Source: Tunicatimonas pelagia (GTDB lineage Bacteria; Bacteroidota; Bacteroidia; Cytophagales; Cyclobacteriaceae). From it: a DNA stretch of 64,000 nucleotides. Under the pieces are notes generated by a model, which saw nothing but the letters and a program-made list of their open reading frames with translations, searched no databases and was not told where the DNA came from. Positions 10,747-20,106 of this stretch are shown one piece after another (position 1 is the first letter of the stretch; every line of letters starts with the position of its first letter). The position numbers and the translations under genes were made by a program. The stretch spans positions 5,522,501 to 5,586,500 of the forward strand of contig NZ_CP120683.1 in assembly GCF_030506325.1 (NCBI RefSeq), read 5' to 3'.

Positions 10747-12873
10747 ATGAAGAAATTATCTTTCTCGCTCCTAGCCATGCTGGGATTTTTTGCGATTGTA
10801 TTTGTCTCTTGTAAGGATGACGACAACGGCGATCCTGCGCCTCTTACCCCTACCATTGCGTCAATTACCCCTAGTAGTGGCCCGGTAGGTACTTCAGTAA
10901 CTATCGCAGGAACCAACTTTGGCGATTCGCCTTCAGTGAGCTTCGGTACTACTTCAGCTACCGTAGCTAGTGGCTCTACGGCTACTTCTATTACTACTAC
11001 TGTTCCTGCTGGACTCTCAGCAGGTGATGTAAATGTTACTGTAACAGCTGGTGGCGAAACCTCAGCAGCTTCTACTTTTGAGGTTACAGAGGGTACTGCT
11101 CCTGACGTAACGACAGTAGTTGATACAGTAGTCGCTCTAGAAGATCTAAGTTCCCTAGAAACAGCCGTAGTTGCGGCGGGGCTAGACGACGATCTAGCTG
11201 GTGATGGCCCTTTTACTATATTCGCTCCGAATAATGAGGCGTTTGATTCTTTGATTGCTAATCTAGATGTTGCTGATCTTACTGCGGTCGTTGCTGCATT
11301 AGGCGGAGCTAATGCTCTTGCCGGTGTTTTGCAAGCTCATGTGGTAGCAGATTCTCTTCCAGCCGACCTCATTGCAGCTCAAGATTATCCTACGTTAAAC
11401 GCTGCATCAACAATTACAATTACTGTTGAAGGAGATAACGTATTTGCTAATGGAGCTCAGGTGATAGGTGAACAAATTATTGCTGATAATGGAGTAATTC
11501 ATGTAATTGATTCAGTCATTAATGTAGAAGCCCCAGCGGTAGACCCCGGTGAGCCAAACGTGGTTCGGGTAGTTGCTTCCCCGGATGGGTTAGGAGCGGC
11601 TGAAACAAATTGGACGGCTGATAACACCTATATTCTAGACGGTTTTATCTTCGTTAACGACGGACAAACCCTTAACATTGAAGCGGGAACTATTATTAAA
11701 GGACGGCCTGGACAAGCAGCACGGGCTAGTGCATTAATTGTCGCTGCAGGCGGAACCATAAACGCGACGGGTACAGCTGCCGATCCGATTATATTCACCG
11801 GTGAAGCTGATGACCTGAACGGTTCCGTTCCTGACGATGCTAATGCCTTATGGGGTGGGGTCATTATTCTTGGTAATGCTCCGACGAATAATAATGATGT
11901 TGGTGGTGTAAAAAGTGTAGAAGGAGTCCCTACAGAAGAGGGGCGTGGACAATATGGTGGAACTGATGCTACTGAAAACTCCGGTACATTTACCTATGTT
12001 TCTATTCGTCATGGCGGAAGTTTGATCGGTGCAAACAATGAAATTAACGGCTTAACTTTGGGGGGAGTAGGTTCAGGAACAACCATCAATAATGTTGAAA
12101 TATGGTCTAACCTAGATGACGGCATTGAGCTTTTTGGAGGTACTGTAAATGTTTCTAATCTCGTTGTTTCTTACTCTGGTGATGACGGAATTGATATTGA
12201 CGAAGGCTACACTGGAAATATCCAAAAGGCAGTCGTATGGCACACCGGAAGTACTATAATAAGTACTGACCCTAGGGGCATGGAGCTAGATGGTGGCGAT
12301 GGCCCCAATGAGACCGCTATGCCGTTTACAACTCCTAATTTGGCGAACATAACTTTATTCTACGATGACGTAGATGGTAGTAATTTGACAGACGCATTTG
12401 TTATGCGGGACAACTACGGTGGAAGCCTTTATAATAGCATCGCCTTCAATCATGATGCACCTATTGACTTAGAGCGCTTAACTACTTTAGGCGAAAGCTC
12501 TTATGATCGCTACACCGCGGGTGATATTGTAATCAGCGGTAATATCCTATTCAACATCAATGGGGTGACTGATGCGGCTAACTTTGCTGATCTGTTTGAA
12601 ATAAGTAATGAAGGTGACGCTGCGTTAGAAACTGAAGTGGAAACAGCTTTGGCGGCAGCTAACATGGTAGTTGATCCGGGTTTTGGAACTGGAGCAACTA
12701 AATTTACACCTACAGCTGATGCGGTTACCGATCTCGATTCCGATGATGATGGTACTGATGATGAGCTACCAGAAGGAGTGCAAAATCTTGGATACAAAGG
12801 AGCAGTAGACCCAGCAGCAACGGAACCTTATTTTGCTAACTGGACTAAAACGTGGGCGGTCATTAGCCAGTAA
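10747..12873 (+). CDS. Lipoprotein with TIG, fasciclin and parallel beta-helix domains
   Basis: 708 aa. A signal peptide ends in a lipobox (FVSC, Cys about 22), followed by KDDDNGD, which fits the Bacteroidota surface-lipoprotein export signal. Domains in order: an IPT/TIG Ig-like fold (about 35-115, ITPSSGPVGTSVTIAG), a fasciclin domain (about 125-260, GPFTIFAPNNEAF, then ADNGVIHVID), and a long region with a GTIIKG turn, HGGS and DDGIE motifs typical of right-handed beta-helix proteins. It probably acts at the cell surface as an adhesin or glycan-binding partner. It is co-oriented with the TonB receptor but separated from it by a terminator and a separate promoter. Confidence 0.85.
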   Translation: MKKLSFSLLAMLGFFAIVFVSCKDDDNGDPAPLTPTIASITPSSGPVGTSVTIAGTNFGDSPSVSFGTTSATVASGSTATSITTTVPAGLSAGDVNVTVTAGGETSAASTFEVTEGTAPDVTTVVDTVVALEDLSSLETAVVAAGLDDDLAGDGPFTIFAPNNEAFDSLIANLDVADLTAVVAALGGANALAGVLQAHVVADSLPADLIAAQDYPTLNAASTITITVEGDNVFANGAQVIGEQIIADNGVIHVIDSVINVEAPAVDPGEPNVVRVVASPDGLGAAETNWTADNTYILDGFIFVNDGQTLNIEAGTIIKGRPGQAARASALIVAAGGTINATGTAADPIIFTGEADDLNGSVPDDANALWGGVIILGNAPTNNNDVGGVKSVEGVPTEEGRGQYGGTDATENSGTFTYVSIRHGGSLIGANNEINGLTLGGVGSGTTINNVEIWSNLDDGIELFGGTVNVSNLVVSYSGDDGIDIDEGYTGNIQKAVVWHTGSTIISTDPRGMELDGGDGPNETAMPFTTPNLANITLFYDDVDGSNLTDAFVMRDNYGGSLYNSIAFNHDAPIDLERLTTLGESSYDRYTAGDIVISGNILFNINGVTDAANFADLFEISNEGDAALETEVETALAAANMVVDPGFGTGATKFTPTADAVTDLDSDDDGTDDELPEGVQNLGYKGAVDPAATEPYFANWTKTWAVISQ

Positions 12874-12904
12874 TTAGAAATTTAATTTTTAGAAAGTAAT
12901 TGCG

Positions 12905-12937
12905 AAAGTAGGGTGACAAAATGTTGCCCTACTTTTT
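12905..12937 (+). terminator. Rho-independent terminator
   Basis: A 13-bp stem (12905-12917 with 12923-12935, two G-T pairs), a 5-nt loop and a T-run follow the lipoprotein gene. It separates that gene from the TonB receptor gene. Confidence 0.85.
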
Positions 12938-12952
12938 AAGTATAAAAATACA

Positions 12953-12960
12953 TAAGTTTG
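12953..12960 (+). promoter_or_regulatory. Candidate -7 promoter element (TAAGTTTG)
   Basis: An exact match to the Bacteroidota TAnnTTTG -7 box, 24 nt before the TonB-receptor ATG. The nearest upstream TTG (12924-12926) is 26 nt away, longer than the usual 17-23, so only the -7 half is well supported. Confidence 0.5.
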
Positions 12961-12984
12961 TCGCCTACATAAATAAAGAATAAT

Positions 12985-15807
12985 ATGCGTACACTCGTAC
13001 TTTTACTTTTTTTCCTAACTACGCTTTCAAACGTCATAGCCCAAACGGGTACCATTCGGGTTTCTGTGTTTGACAACGAAACAGGAGAGGCTCTAATAGG
13101 GGCTACTGTAGTAATAGCAGGTACCACTCAGGGCAGTGTTACTGATCTAGACGGAAAAGCCGCTATTGGCAATCTGGAGCCAGGTTCTTATAATGTGCAA
13201 GTATCATATGTTTCTTATCAACCTAAGACAATTGAAGGAGTAGAGGTGTCGGCTGATGAAGTTAACGCCTTTGAAGTACAATTAGCTTCTGAGACGGCCG
13301 AACTGGAAGAAGTGGTAGTGACCGCCGAAATTATCCGCAGTAGTGAGTCAGCCTTACTCACTCTTCAGAAGAAATCCCCAGCGGTAATGGATGCTATTTC
13401 GGCCGATATGTTTTCCCGTAATGGCGATAGTGATGCTGCTGCTGCCGTGCGCCGGGTAACTGGGGTAACCGTAGAAGGAGGAAAATACGTGTATGTACGT
13501 GGATTGGGTGATCGATACAGTAAATCAATACTCAATGGCGCCGATATTCCCGGACTAGATCCCAACCGAAATTCGGTTCAGCTAGATTTATTTCCTAGTA
13601 ACATGATCGATAATATCATCGTGTACAAAACCTTTACTCCCGACCTGACCGGAGAGTTTGCCGGAGGATTGGTCAATGTAACCACCAAAGACTTTCCGGA
13701 TAGATTCACTATGCAAGTGTCGGGTTCTATGGGTATTAATGACCAAGCTACCTTCAATAGTGATTATCTAACTTACGAAGGTGGGGGCACTGATTGGCTA
13801 GGTTTTGATGATGGTACTCGGGAGCTTCCCGGACTACTAAGTCAGTACACTATTGATAATTTCCCTTCCCCAGCGACTCCAGGTGTATCTCAGGGGGATG
13901 TTACTGAAGCCTCACAGGCATTTGAGACTAATCAATTCACTCCTACCCGGAGTGCTCCTCCTGTTAATCATAGCTTCAGTTTTTCGCTGGGTAACCAAAA
14001 GGAGTTCTTAAACCGACCATTAGGTTTCGTGGTGGGACTAACCTATAGTAGAGACTATAATTTCTACGGAGATGGGCAAGTTAATCGGTATGACGAAGTA
14101 CCGTCTACTGCTACCTCTCTCGAACGAAGCTTACTATTTACCACCAATGATGCCGCATCTACTGACGATGTTAGTATGGGTGGATTATTGAATCTATCGT
14201 ACAAACTAAGTACCAATAGTAAAATCAGCTTTAATATTATGCGGAACCAAGCTAGCACTAATGTGGCTCGCTTTCAGGATGGCTTTAGCCTGTTGGAACG
14301 CCCTGACTCTACGATTCTCCTAAGGAATCGAGTTCTTTCCTGGACCGAAAGGGGGTTAACCAATATGTTGCTAAAAGGGGAGCACAATATCGCTGAGCTA
14401 AATAATCTTAATATTGAATGGCAATCATCCTATACTGATACGTATATGGATGAACCTGATTTGCGCTTTTTACAGAGTAGTGTTCAGATTGATGGTAATG
14501 ATAGTATTAATGTGGTGTCAAATGTCAATCGTCCCGGTCGCTACTTTCGGGACATGACCGAAACGAACTGGGATAGCCGACTTAACATCACACTTCCTAT
14601 CAATATATGGGAAGATCGAGAAGCAAAGGTTAAGTTTGGGGGCGCATATACGCAGCGTGAGCGATCCTTTCGGGAACGTAGGTTTGAGTACTTTATACGC
14701 CGTAGAACCTTTTCTGGTGATGTAGATAATCTGTTCTTAGATCAAAACTTAGGATATAATAGTGAGGGACAGCAACTAAACACGCTTGATGAAGTATCCC
14801 AGGATGGTAACAATTATGATGCGGAGCAGTTGGTTTACGCCGGTTATCTTATGTTTGATGCTCCAGTTACCGAGAAACTTCGTTTGGTAGGTGGAGTTCG
14901 GCTCGAGCAAACTGATATGTCATTAGAAGCTTTTGATGGGGTAACGGGTGATTTAGAAACAACTGATCTGCTTCCTGCACTTAACTTCACTTACGAACTG
15001 CGAGAAAATATGAACTTACGAGGTTCATACGGGAGAACGATTGCTAGGCCTACTTTCCGCGAGTTTGCCCCGTTGGTAACATTTGCCTTTTACGGAGACT
15101 TCAACCAAATTGGTAACTCTGAACTGGATCGCACCTTGATTGATAATTACGACATCCGCTGGGAAATGTATCCGAACCGTAACGAATATGTGGCAGCAAG
15201 TGTATTCTATAAGCGATTCGACAATCCTATTGAAAACACAATTAACCCCGATGCAGGAGGAACTACGGCTGAATATAAGTACGAGAACGTAGACGAAGGA
15301 TTAATTGCCGGATTAGAAATGGAGGTGAGAAAAGGGTTAGGCTTTATTAGTCCGTTCTTTGAGCCATTCAGAGTAGGAGTGAATGCTACTTACATTTATT
15401 CACAAGTAAGCTTGGAAGCTGATGAATTAAGTGCCGCCCGCTTCTTTGATCCTGATATTGAAGATACTCGGGATATGTACGGGCAGTCTCCCTACGTTGT
15501 TAATGCTAATCTGGATTACAACAACTTTGAGACGGGTTGGTCAGGAAACATTGTGTTCAATGTCTTTGGTGAACGTTTGCAGTACTTTACTACAGCCTTG
15601 CCGTTTGTTTACGAGCAACCTCGTCCTGAATTAAATCTGAGTATTAAAAAGCAACTGAATGATCGCTGGAGTGTCCGTGCTCGTGCGAATAACTTACTCA
15701 ATCCTGCGTATGAGGAGACAATTACCTACCGGGATGTAGAGTACGTTTTTGATAGCTACACCGTTGGGCGCGATTATTCGCTTAGTTTTACCTATCTGAT
15801 TGAGTAA
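12985..15807 (+). CDS. TonB-dependent receptor with CarboxypepD_reg-like domain
   Basis: 940 aa. The signal peptide is cut after VIAQ. A carboxypeptidase-regulatory-like Ig fold occupies about 22-110 (NETGEALIGATVVIAGTTQG). The plug domain follows, with VRRVTGVTVEGGKYVYVRGL, and then a 22-strand-type outer-membrane barrel that ends in an aromatic-rich strand (YSLSFTYLIE). Such receptors import ligands in a TonB/ExbBD-dependent way. No SusD partner is adjacent, so it is not a canonical SusCD glycan system. The upstream beta-helix lipoprotein may be a functional partner (inference). It is bounded by terminators on both sides. Confidence 0.93.
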   Translation: MRTLVLLLFFLTTLSNVIAQTGTIRVSVFDNETGEALIGATVVIAGTTQGSVTDLDGKAAIGNLEPGSYNVQVSYVSYQPKTIEGVEVSADEVNAFEVQLASETAELEEVVVTAEIIRSSESALLTLQKKSPAVMDAISADMFSRNGDSDAAAAVRRVTGVTVEGGKYVYVRGLGDRYSKSILNGADIPGLDPNRNSVQLDLFPSNMIDNIIVYKTFTPDLTGEFAGGLVNVTTKDFPDRFTMQVSGSMGINDQATFNSDYLTYEGGGTDWLGFDDGTRELPGLLSQYTIDNFPSPATPGVSQGDVTEASQAFETNQFTPTRSAPPVNHSFSFSLGNQKEFLNRPLGFVVGLTYSRDYNFYGDGQVNRYDEVPSTATSLERSLLFTTNDAASTDDVSMGGLLNLSYKLSTNSKISFNIMRNQASTNVARFQDGFSLLERPDSTILLRNRVLSWTERGLTNMLLKGEHNIAELNNLNIEWQSSYTDTYMDEPDLRFLQSSVQIDGNDSINVVSNVNRPGRYFRDMTETNWDSRLNITLPINIWEDREAKVKFGGAYTQRERSFRERRFEYFIRRRTFSGDVDNLFLDQNLGYNSEGQQLNTLDEVSQDGNNYDAEQLVYAGYLMFDAPVTEKLRLVGGVRLEQTDMSLEAFDGVTGDLETTDLLPALNFTYELRENMNLRGSYGRTIARPTFREFAPLVTFAFYGDFNQIGNSELDRTLIDNYDIRWEMYPNRNEYVAASVFYKRFDNPIENTINPDAGGTTAEYKYENVDEGLIAGLEMEVRKGLGFISPFFEPFRVGVNATYIYSQVSLEADELSAARFFDPDIEDTRDMYGQSPYVVNANLDYNNFETGWSGNIVFNVFGERLQYFTTALPFVYEQPRPELNLSIKKQLNDRWSVRARANNLLNPAYEETITYRDVEYVFDSYTVGRDYSLSFTYLIE

Positions 15808-15832
15808 AGTTTTAGAGAGCCAGATACAGAAG

Positions 15833-15864
15833 AAGGGTGTTGCTAAAAGTAACATCCTTTTTTA
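15833..15864 (+). terminator. Rho-independent terminator
   Basis: A 12-bp stem (15833-15844 with 15848-15859, two G-T pairs) is followed by a T-run, right after the TonB receptor gene. It also overlaps the 3' end of the minus-strand lipoprotein gene. Confidence 0.8.
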
Positions 15865-16338
15865 TTGCGCTACCGAAGCGGTATCCATATTAAAATAAAT
15901 ATGGTAGCTATGCTCTATAGAATCGGGCTTCTTCACTCCCCGTAAGTAAAAGTTAACTACCTTGAACCCCTCAATATTTTTCCACACAATAGTCGATAGA
16001 GAATCGTACTTGGTCGGTTCTACGTAATCTATCCCGAACTTGGTAATGGTTTCCGGTTTAAATTCTAGTGGATAAGGCTCGTTAACAATAACCCCTCTAA
16101 CCTTACCCTGATAATGCCTTACCTCCACCCCGTACTCGTTATAGTACTGGATGAAATACTGTTTACCAAAAAACGTTCGCTGAAATATTGTGTCGGGCTG
16201 GCCTAGTATCTCGGCTACTTCAGTAGGAGATTTATTGACCAACGAAAGGGCATCAAACACAATGTCGTTGGATGGAGTACAACAACACAGCAGCCAGGAA
16301 ATAAGCAACGGTGTTAGTATCTGTAGAATCTGCTTCAT
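15862..16338 (-). CDS. Small lipoprotein, possibly SmpA/BamE-like
   Basis: 158 aa from the ATG at 16338. A longer in-frame start at 16383 would put 15 extra residues before a complete signal peptide, so the internal ATG is preferred. The signal peptide ends in a Cys cluster (LLCCC, about residues 17-19). The mature part has SPTEVAEILGQPDTIFQRT followed by an aromatic strand YFIQYY, resembling the SmpA/OmlA (BamE) fold used in outer-membrane assembly, but the match is weak. It is convergent with the TonB receptor gene. Confidence 0.65.
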   Translation of the reverse strand: MKQILQILTPLLISWLLCCCTPSNDIVFDALSLVNKSPTEVAEILGQPDTIFQRTFFGKQYFIQYYNEYGVEVRHYQGKVRGVIVNEPYPLEFKPETITKFGIDYVEPTKYDSLSTIVWKNIEGFKVVNFYLRGVKKPDSIEHSYHIYFNMDTASVAQ

Positions 16339-16669
16339 ACGCAATAATAAATAAAACCCACCTAAGTAAAACCAGAAAAGCATCTTTATGCTGCTTTTCT
16401 GTCCTAATTACATACCATGCATGTTCTATTTGTCAGGCTCTTTAGTTGGAGATATTTTAGTAAACACTTTGTCAATGAATCCCGTAACACTCACTTCCTT
16501 ACCAGTAGAGCTACAAACGAATTTCTTCGTATTCTATATACTGATATTTCATAATGGAACTGCCGTAGGGATCTTATCCCCTCTGATTCACACGTTTGAA
16601 GTTGTAAAATTATATTTATGATGAGGCAACATGTGAGGGAGCGTTTCTGGTTCAGTGTGCTCGACCCTA
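16339..16669. other. Intergenic region with no supported gene
   Basis: About 330 nt between two minus-strand genes. A 77-codon plus-strand open frame exists but has a hydrophobic, low-complexity composition and resembles nothing I recognise. No RNA fold, promoter or repeat stands out. Confidence 0.5.
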
Positions 16670-16966
16670 TTATACCATTTCGTGTAAAATCGGGATAAGC
16701 GTTTGGCCGTACTTGGTAATGCTATACTTCACCCGAAGTGGTACTTCGGCGTATATCTGGCGGTGAACAATACCGTCAGCCTCTAGCCCACGAAGCTGCT
16801 GGGTAAGCATCTTTTGCGTAATTTCAGGGATGACTCTTTTCAACCCAGCAAACCACCTTAGTTTGCGCTGATGAAGCTCCCACAAAATAGCGGGTTTCCA
16901 CTTGCTACCAATCACAGTAAGAGTAGTCAGTACGGGGCAGAGTCGGAAATGCCAAACAGGCTTTTT
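16670..16966 (-). pseudogene. HxlR-type winged-helix regulator, probably 5'-broken
   Basis: The reading frame encodes the HxlR core: IGSKWKPAILWEL, then ITQKMLTQQLRGLEADGIV, VPLRVKYSIT and GQTLIPIL. Typical members begin with Met and a CPV motif about 10 residues before the IGxKWK helix. Here CPVLTTLTVIGSKWK is read upstream of the only available GTG (16915), so the family N-terminus is present, but no ATG, GTG or TTG precedes it before an in-frame TAG at 16967-16969. The C-terminus also stops just after ILHEMV, slightly short. Either the gene starts at GTG without the CPV helix or it has lost its start. Confidence 0.65.
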
Positions 16967-17160
16967 CTATTAACCAAATAAAAGCACAACTTAAAGGTAT
17001 CTCTATTACGTAGATCGCAGCGACTATTTTCGTGACGAACCTCTCCGGATTTGCTACTAACCTAAACGCTACTTTTTGAGGAAGACCTAATTAGTCCTAT
17101 GGCTAAACTGTAAATTAAATAGTATAGGCTTTTATATCCTATGCTCTCATTGCACACACT

Positions 17161-17694
17161 TTACACTGCCTTCAGCTTCTCGCTAAATACTTGCTTAAAC
17201 TTATCTACTTTCGGACGAATCACGAATGAGCAATAGCCTTGTTCCGGATTATTCTTGTAGTAATTCTGATGGTACTCTTCGGCTGGGTAAAATACCTCCA
17301 ATGGGTTAATCTCAGTTACAACCGGATCGTTAAAAGCCCCCGATTCATTGAGCTTATGCTTATAGGCTTCCGCTAATTGCTGCTGCTCTTCATCGTGGTA
17401 AAATACTGCCGAACGATACTGAGTGCCTACGTCGGCTCCCTGTCGGTTGAGCGTAGTAGGATCATGGGTTTTCCAGAAAATTTCTAATAGCTCATCAAAA
17501 GAGACTACATCCGGGTCGTAGGTAATCTGTACTACCTCAGCGTGCCCGGTGCGTCCACTGCATACTTCCCGATAGGCCGGATTTTTTATGTGCCCACCGG
17601 TATAACCGGAGACTACCGATTCTACTCCCGCTACATCCTGAAAAACGGCTTCGGTACACCAGAAGCAGCCCGAACCAAATGTTGCTTGTTTCAT
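17161..17694 (-). CDS. msrA: Peptide-methionine (S)-S-oxide reductase MsrA
   Basis: 177 aa, full length. The catalytic motif GCFWCTE has its nucleophilic Cys at residue 10. GYTGGHIKNPAYREVCSGRTGHAEVV, read in parts, and GTQYRSAVFYHDEEQQ are further MsrA hallmarks. It reduces methionine-S-sulfoxide in damaged proteins using thioredoxin and is cytoplasmic. It lies downstream of and co-oriented with the peroxiredoxin gene, 123 nt apart, suggesting a shared oxidative-stress role. Confidence 0.96.
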   Translation of the reverse strand: MKQATFGSGCFWCTEAVFQDVAGVESVVSGYTGGHIKNPAYREVCSGRTGHAEVVQITYDPDVVSFDELLEIFWKTHDPTTLNRQGADVGTQYRSAVFYHDEEQQQLAEAYKHKLNESGAFNDPVVTEINPLEVFYPAEEYHQNYYKNNPEQGYCSFVIRPKVDKFKQVFSEKLKAV

Positions 17695-17817
17695 ATCAAA
17701 TCTATTGTTCAGTTGCTGATTGTTATTGAGAAAGCCGGAGACCGCAGACCGCAGTCCGGAATCCGAAAAATCAACTTTTACTTAACATACACCTCCTTCA
17801 TTCTTCGGTCTCCGTTA

Positions 17818-18453
17818 CTACTTGTTCGGTTGCGGAGTTGTTCGTAAATAGGGTTTCACTTTGGTGTGACCCTTGGGGAAACGTTCGGGGATTTCATCGT
17901 CGGAGATAGCGGGGGCAATTACTACGTCATCGCCTTCTTTCCAATCAGCCGGAGTAGCCACGCTGTAGTTAGCCGTCAATTGTAAAGAATCAATTACTCG
18001 AAGTATCTCATTAAAGTTACGTCCGGTAGAAGCCGGGTAGGTTAGCATCAGTTTGATCTTTTTATCGGGGCTGATGATAAATACCGAGCGAACCGTCAGG
18101 TTATCAGAAGCATTCGGGTGGATCATTCCGTACAGATTGGCAATCTTACGGTCGGGGTCAGCAATCAGTGGGAAGTTAACTGTGGTGTTTTGGGTTTCAT
18201 TAATATCGTTAATCCACCCCTCGTGCGAGTCTAGTCCATCTACGCTAATGGCTAGCACTTTGGTATTGCGCTGAGCAAACTCATCTTTTAGCTGAGCCGT
18301 ACGGCCTAGTTCGGTAGTGCAAACCGGAGTGTAATCCGCCGGATGAGAAAAGAGCACTCCCCAGCCATCGCCTAAATAATCGTAGAAATCAATTTCGCCT
18401 TGGCTGGTTTGCGCCTGAAAATTAGGGGCAGTATCGCCTAATCGTAAATCCAT
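17818..18453 (-). CDS. 1-Cys peroxiredoxin (Prx6 subfamily)
   Basis: 211 aa. The peroxidatic motif HPADYTPVCTTELG has Cys45. It is the only cysteine in the protein, which together with the extended C-terminal domain (TPADWKEGDDVVIAP) identifies the Prx6/1-Cys group. It reduces peroxides using an external reductant and is cytoplasmic. It heads a probable two-gene unit with msrA. Confidence 0.95.
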   Translation of the reverse strand: MDLRLGDTAPNFQAQTSQGEIDFYDYLGDGWGVLFSHPADYTPVCTTELGRTAQLKDEFAQRNTKVLAISVDGLDSHEGWINDINETQNTTVNFPLIADPDRKIANLYGMIHPNASDNLTVRSVFIISPDKKIKLMLTYPASTGRNFNEILRVIDSLQLTANYSVATPADWKEGDDVVIAPAISDDEIPERFPKGHTKVKPYLRTTPQPNK

Positions 18454-18627
18454 GTGTAGTATCGTTATAAGTTTACATATTTACTAAATATGGGTACGAA
18501 ATTCGATATACGAAGTTGTACTCAACGGTTCATTGTACCAGTAACAAGGTACGGTTTAATACCGATTGAGGAACAAATAGTAAGGCCATGTGTTTGATAA
18601 CTATTTACACCTATAAATTTTTTTATT

Positions 18628-19221
18628 ATGAAGAAGTACATTTTATTTTTCGTATCACTTAGCGTAATTGCTGTGTCAACAACCGTAGCTCAGGTGCGGG
18701 TTAACCCTAAAATAGGGTTGAATGCCTCCTCACTTACCACCGAGAATGCCGAATGGGAAGAAGACGGAGTTCGGACTGGAGTAAATCTGGGAGTTGATTT
18801 TCGGATTGGTGATGATGGAGAGAGTTGGTTCTTTTTTCAACCCGGAATCCACTACTATAGCATTGGTGCTCAACTTATTAATGATGCTAATGCCGAACGT
18901 GTTGACGATGTAGTAGCCATCAATAGCCTGAAAGTTCCACTGAACGGAGGCTTTTACCTTACCGGAACCGACGGAATACTGGCAGTCCGCCTTAATGGGG
19001 GAGTGGTTCCTACTTTTATGTTAGGAGTAGAGGATAATGATTTGGGGTTAGATCGGGATGACTTCAGATCGTTCAACCTAGGGCTAAACGCAGGGATAGG
19101 TATTGATCTGTTCTTTGCTACGTTAGACATTGGTTATGAGTGGGGCCTAACTGAATTCTTTGAAGCCGGTGAGGGGCAAAACAGAATGTTCGCAGTTTCT
19201 TTAGGCGTAGTCCTACCCTAA
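18628..19221 (+). CDS. Outer-membrane beta-barrel protein
   Basis: 197 aa. The signal peptide ends VAQ at about 22, followed by alternating amphipathic strands (NPKIGLNASSL, GVNLGVDFRIG, LNLGLNAGIGIDLFF) and a C-terminal strand (MFAVSLGVVLP). It fits the PorT/OmpW-like outer membrane beta-barrel family common in Bacteroidota. Its function is unknown. It is divergent from the peroxiredoxin gene. Confidence 0.8.
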   Translation: MKKYILFFVSLSVIAVSTTVAQVRVNPKIGLNASSLTTENAEWEEDGVRTGVNLGVDFRIGDDGESWFFFQPGIHYYSIGAQLINDANAERVDDVVAINSLKVPLNGGFYLTGTDGILAVRLNGGVVPTFMLGVEDNDLGLDRDDFRSFNLGLNAGIGIDLFFATLDIGYEWGLTEFFEAGEGQNRMFAVSLGVVLP

Positions 19222-19256
19222 AAAGGGCAGCGGTATAAATGCTTTATAGTGATTAT

Positions 19257-19300
19257 AATAGCCCGGCTCAGTATTTACCATGCTGGGTCTGGCTATTTTA
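19257..19300 (+). terminator. Possible terminator hairpin
   Basis: Arms AATAGCC (19257-19263) and GGCTATT (19290-19296) and an inner CAG/CTG pair flank an imperfect loop, followed by a short T-run, 35 nt after the barrel gene. It is imperfect and therefore tentative. Confidence 0.45.
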
Positions 19301-19553
19301 AGTTACGACCCTACGCAGAAAGTCAAGTCCATTTGAAACAAAGGGTGAGCAAGTAACAAAATTGCTTACTCTCAATAATTTTCCTTGACAATCCGCCCTA
19401 AAGTGGGGAATCATTCCCCAACGTGTTTACCCTATCCACAAAATAAATTAATCATTAGAATAGTTATATATTCAAATTACTCATTATCAGAGATTTATGC
19501 TCAATATGCTGTGGTATGATTCTTTGTACTGTTTAGATGAAAAACTATCAGCT

Positions 19554-19931
19554 ATGAGAAATTTATTAACTATCATCGCCCTAAGTGTGATCTCTTTTAG
19601 TGCTGCCCAGGCGCAAGATGAGATGTGGATAGAAGAAATGCAGGAAAACCAAGAGATGTTTATTCGCGAGCCAGCTGATGAACCTGCCACCATTGTAGAG
19701 ATGGAGTTGCCTCCCCAAATTTTATACGCCTTAGATGAAGGCGACTATCAGCATTTGACAATTACCCGTGCTCGCATACTGAACAAGCGAGATATACGTC
19801 GTCTACAAATTGATAATAGTGTATCTTCTTCGGTTATTCTGTACGAACTGCTGATGGAAGACGAAAGCAGTGCTGTTACGCTATACTATACCGAACAAGG
19901 CGAACTGTTGAACGCTGTGCAGAGCGTTTAG
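19554..19931 (+). CDS. Small exported protein of unknown function
   Basis: 125 aa from the ATG at 19554. An upstream in-frame ATG at 19497 would add 19 residues before a normal signal peptide, so it is not preferred. The signal peptide ends SAAQAQ. The mature part is acidic, Glu/Met-rich, then has a PepSY-like pattern (LPPQILYALDEGDYQHLTITRARIL, read in parts), and ends with a strand VTLYYTEQGELLNAV. I do not recognise a family with confidence. Probably periplasmic. Confidence 0.65.
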   Translation: MRNLLTIIALSVISFSAAQAQDEMWIEEMQENQEMFIREPADEPATIVEMELPPQILYALDEGDYQHLTITRARILNKRDIRRLQIDNSVSSSVILYELLMEDESSAVTLYYTEQGELLNAVQSV

Positions 19932-20106
19932 TTTCTCTTTGCTTCGTAGTAGGTTAGGTAAATAACTTCTATTTTAGCACCTGAGAAGAACCTACCGCTA
20001 TGAATTGCATTGTTTTACTTATTCCTTACTGGTTACTTGTTAGCCAAATTCACCTATTTTTTTACCGATTGATTCTTCAAGGGCGGGTAGTTAATCTACC
20101 AGGCTG

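Noticed and set aside
10747-15807. SusCD-type glycan utilisation locus
   Set aside because: No SusD homologue or glycoside hydrolase is present near either TonB receptor.
16388-16621. 77-codon plus-strand frame
   Set aside because: Low-complexity hydrophobic translation, no homologue recognised, no promoter or coupling; likely chance.
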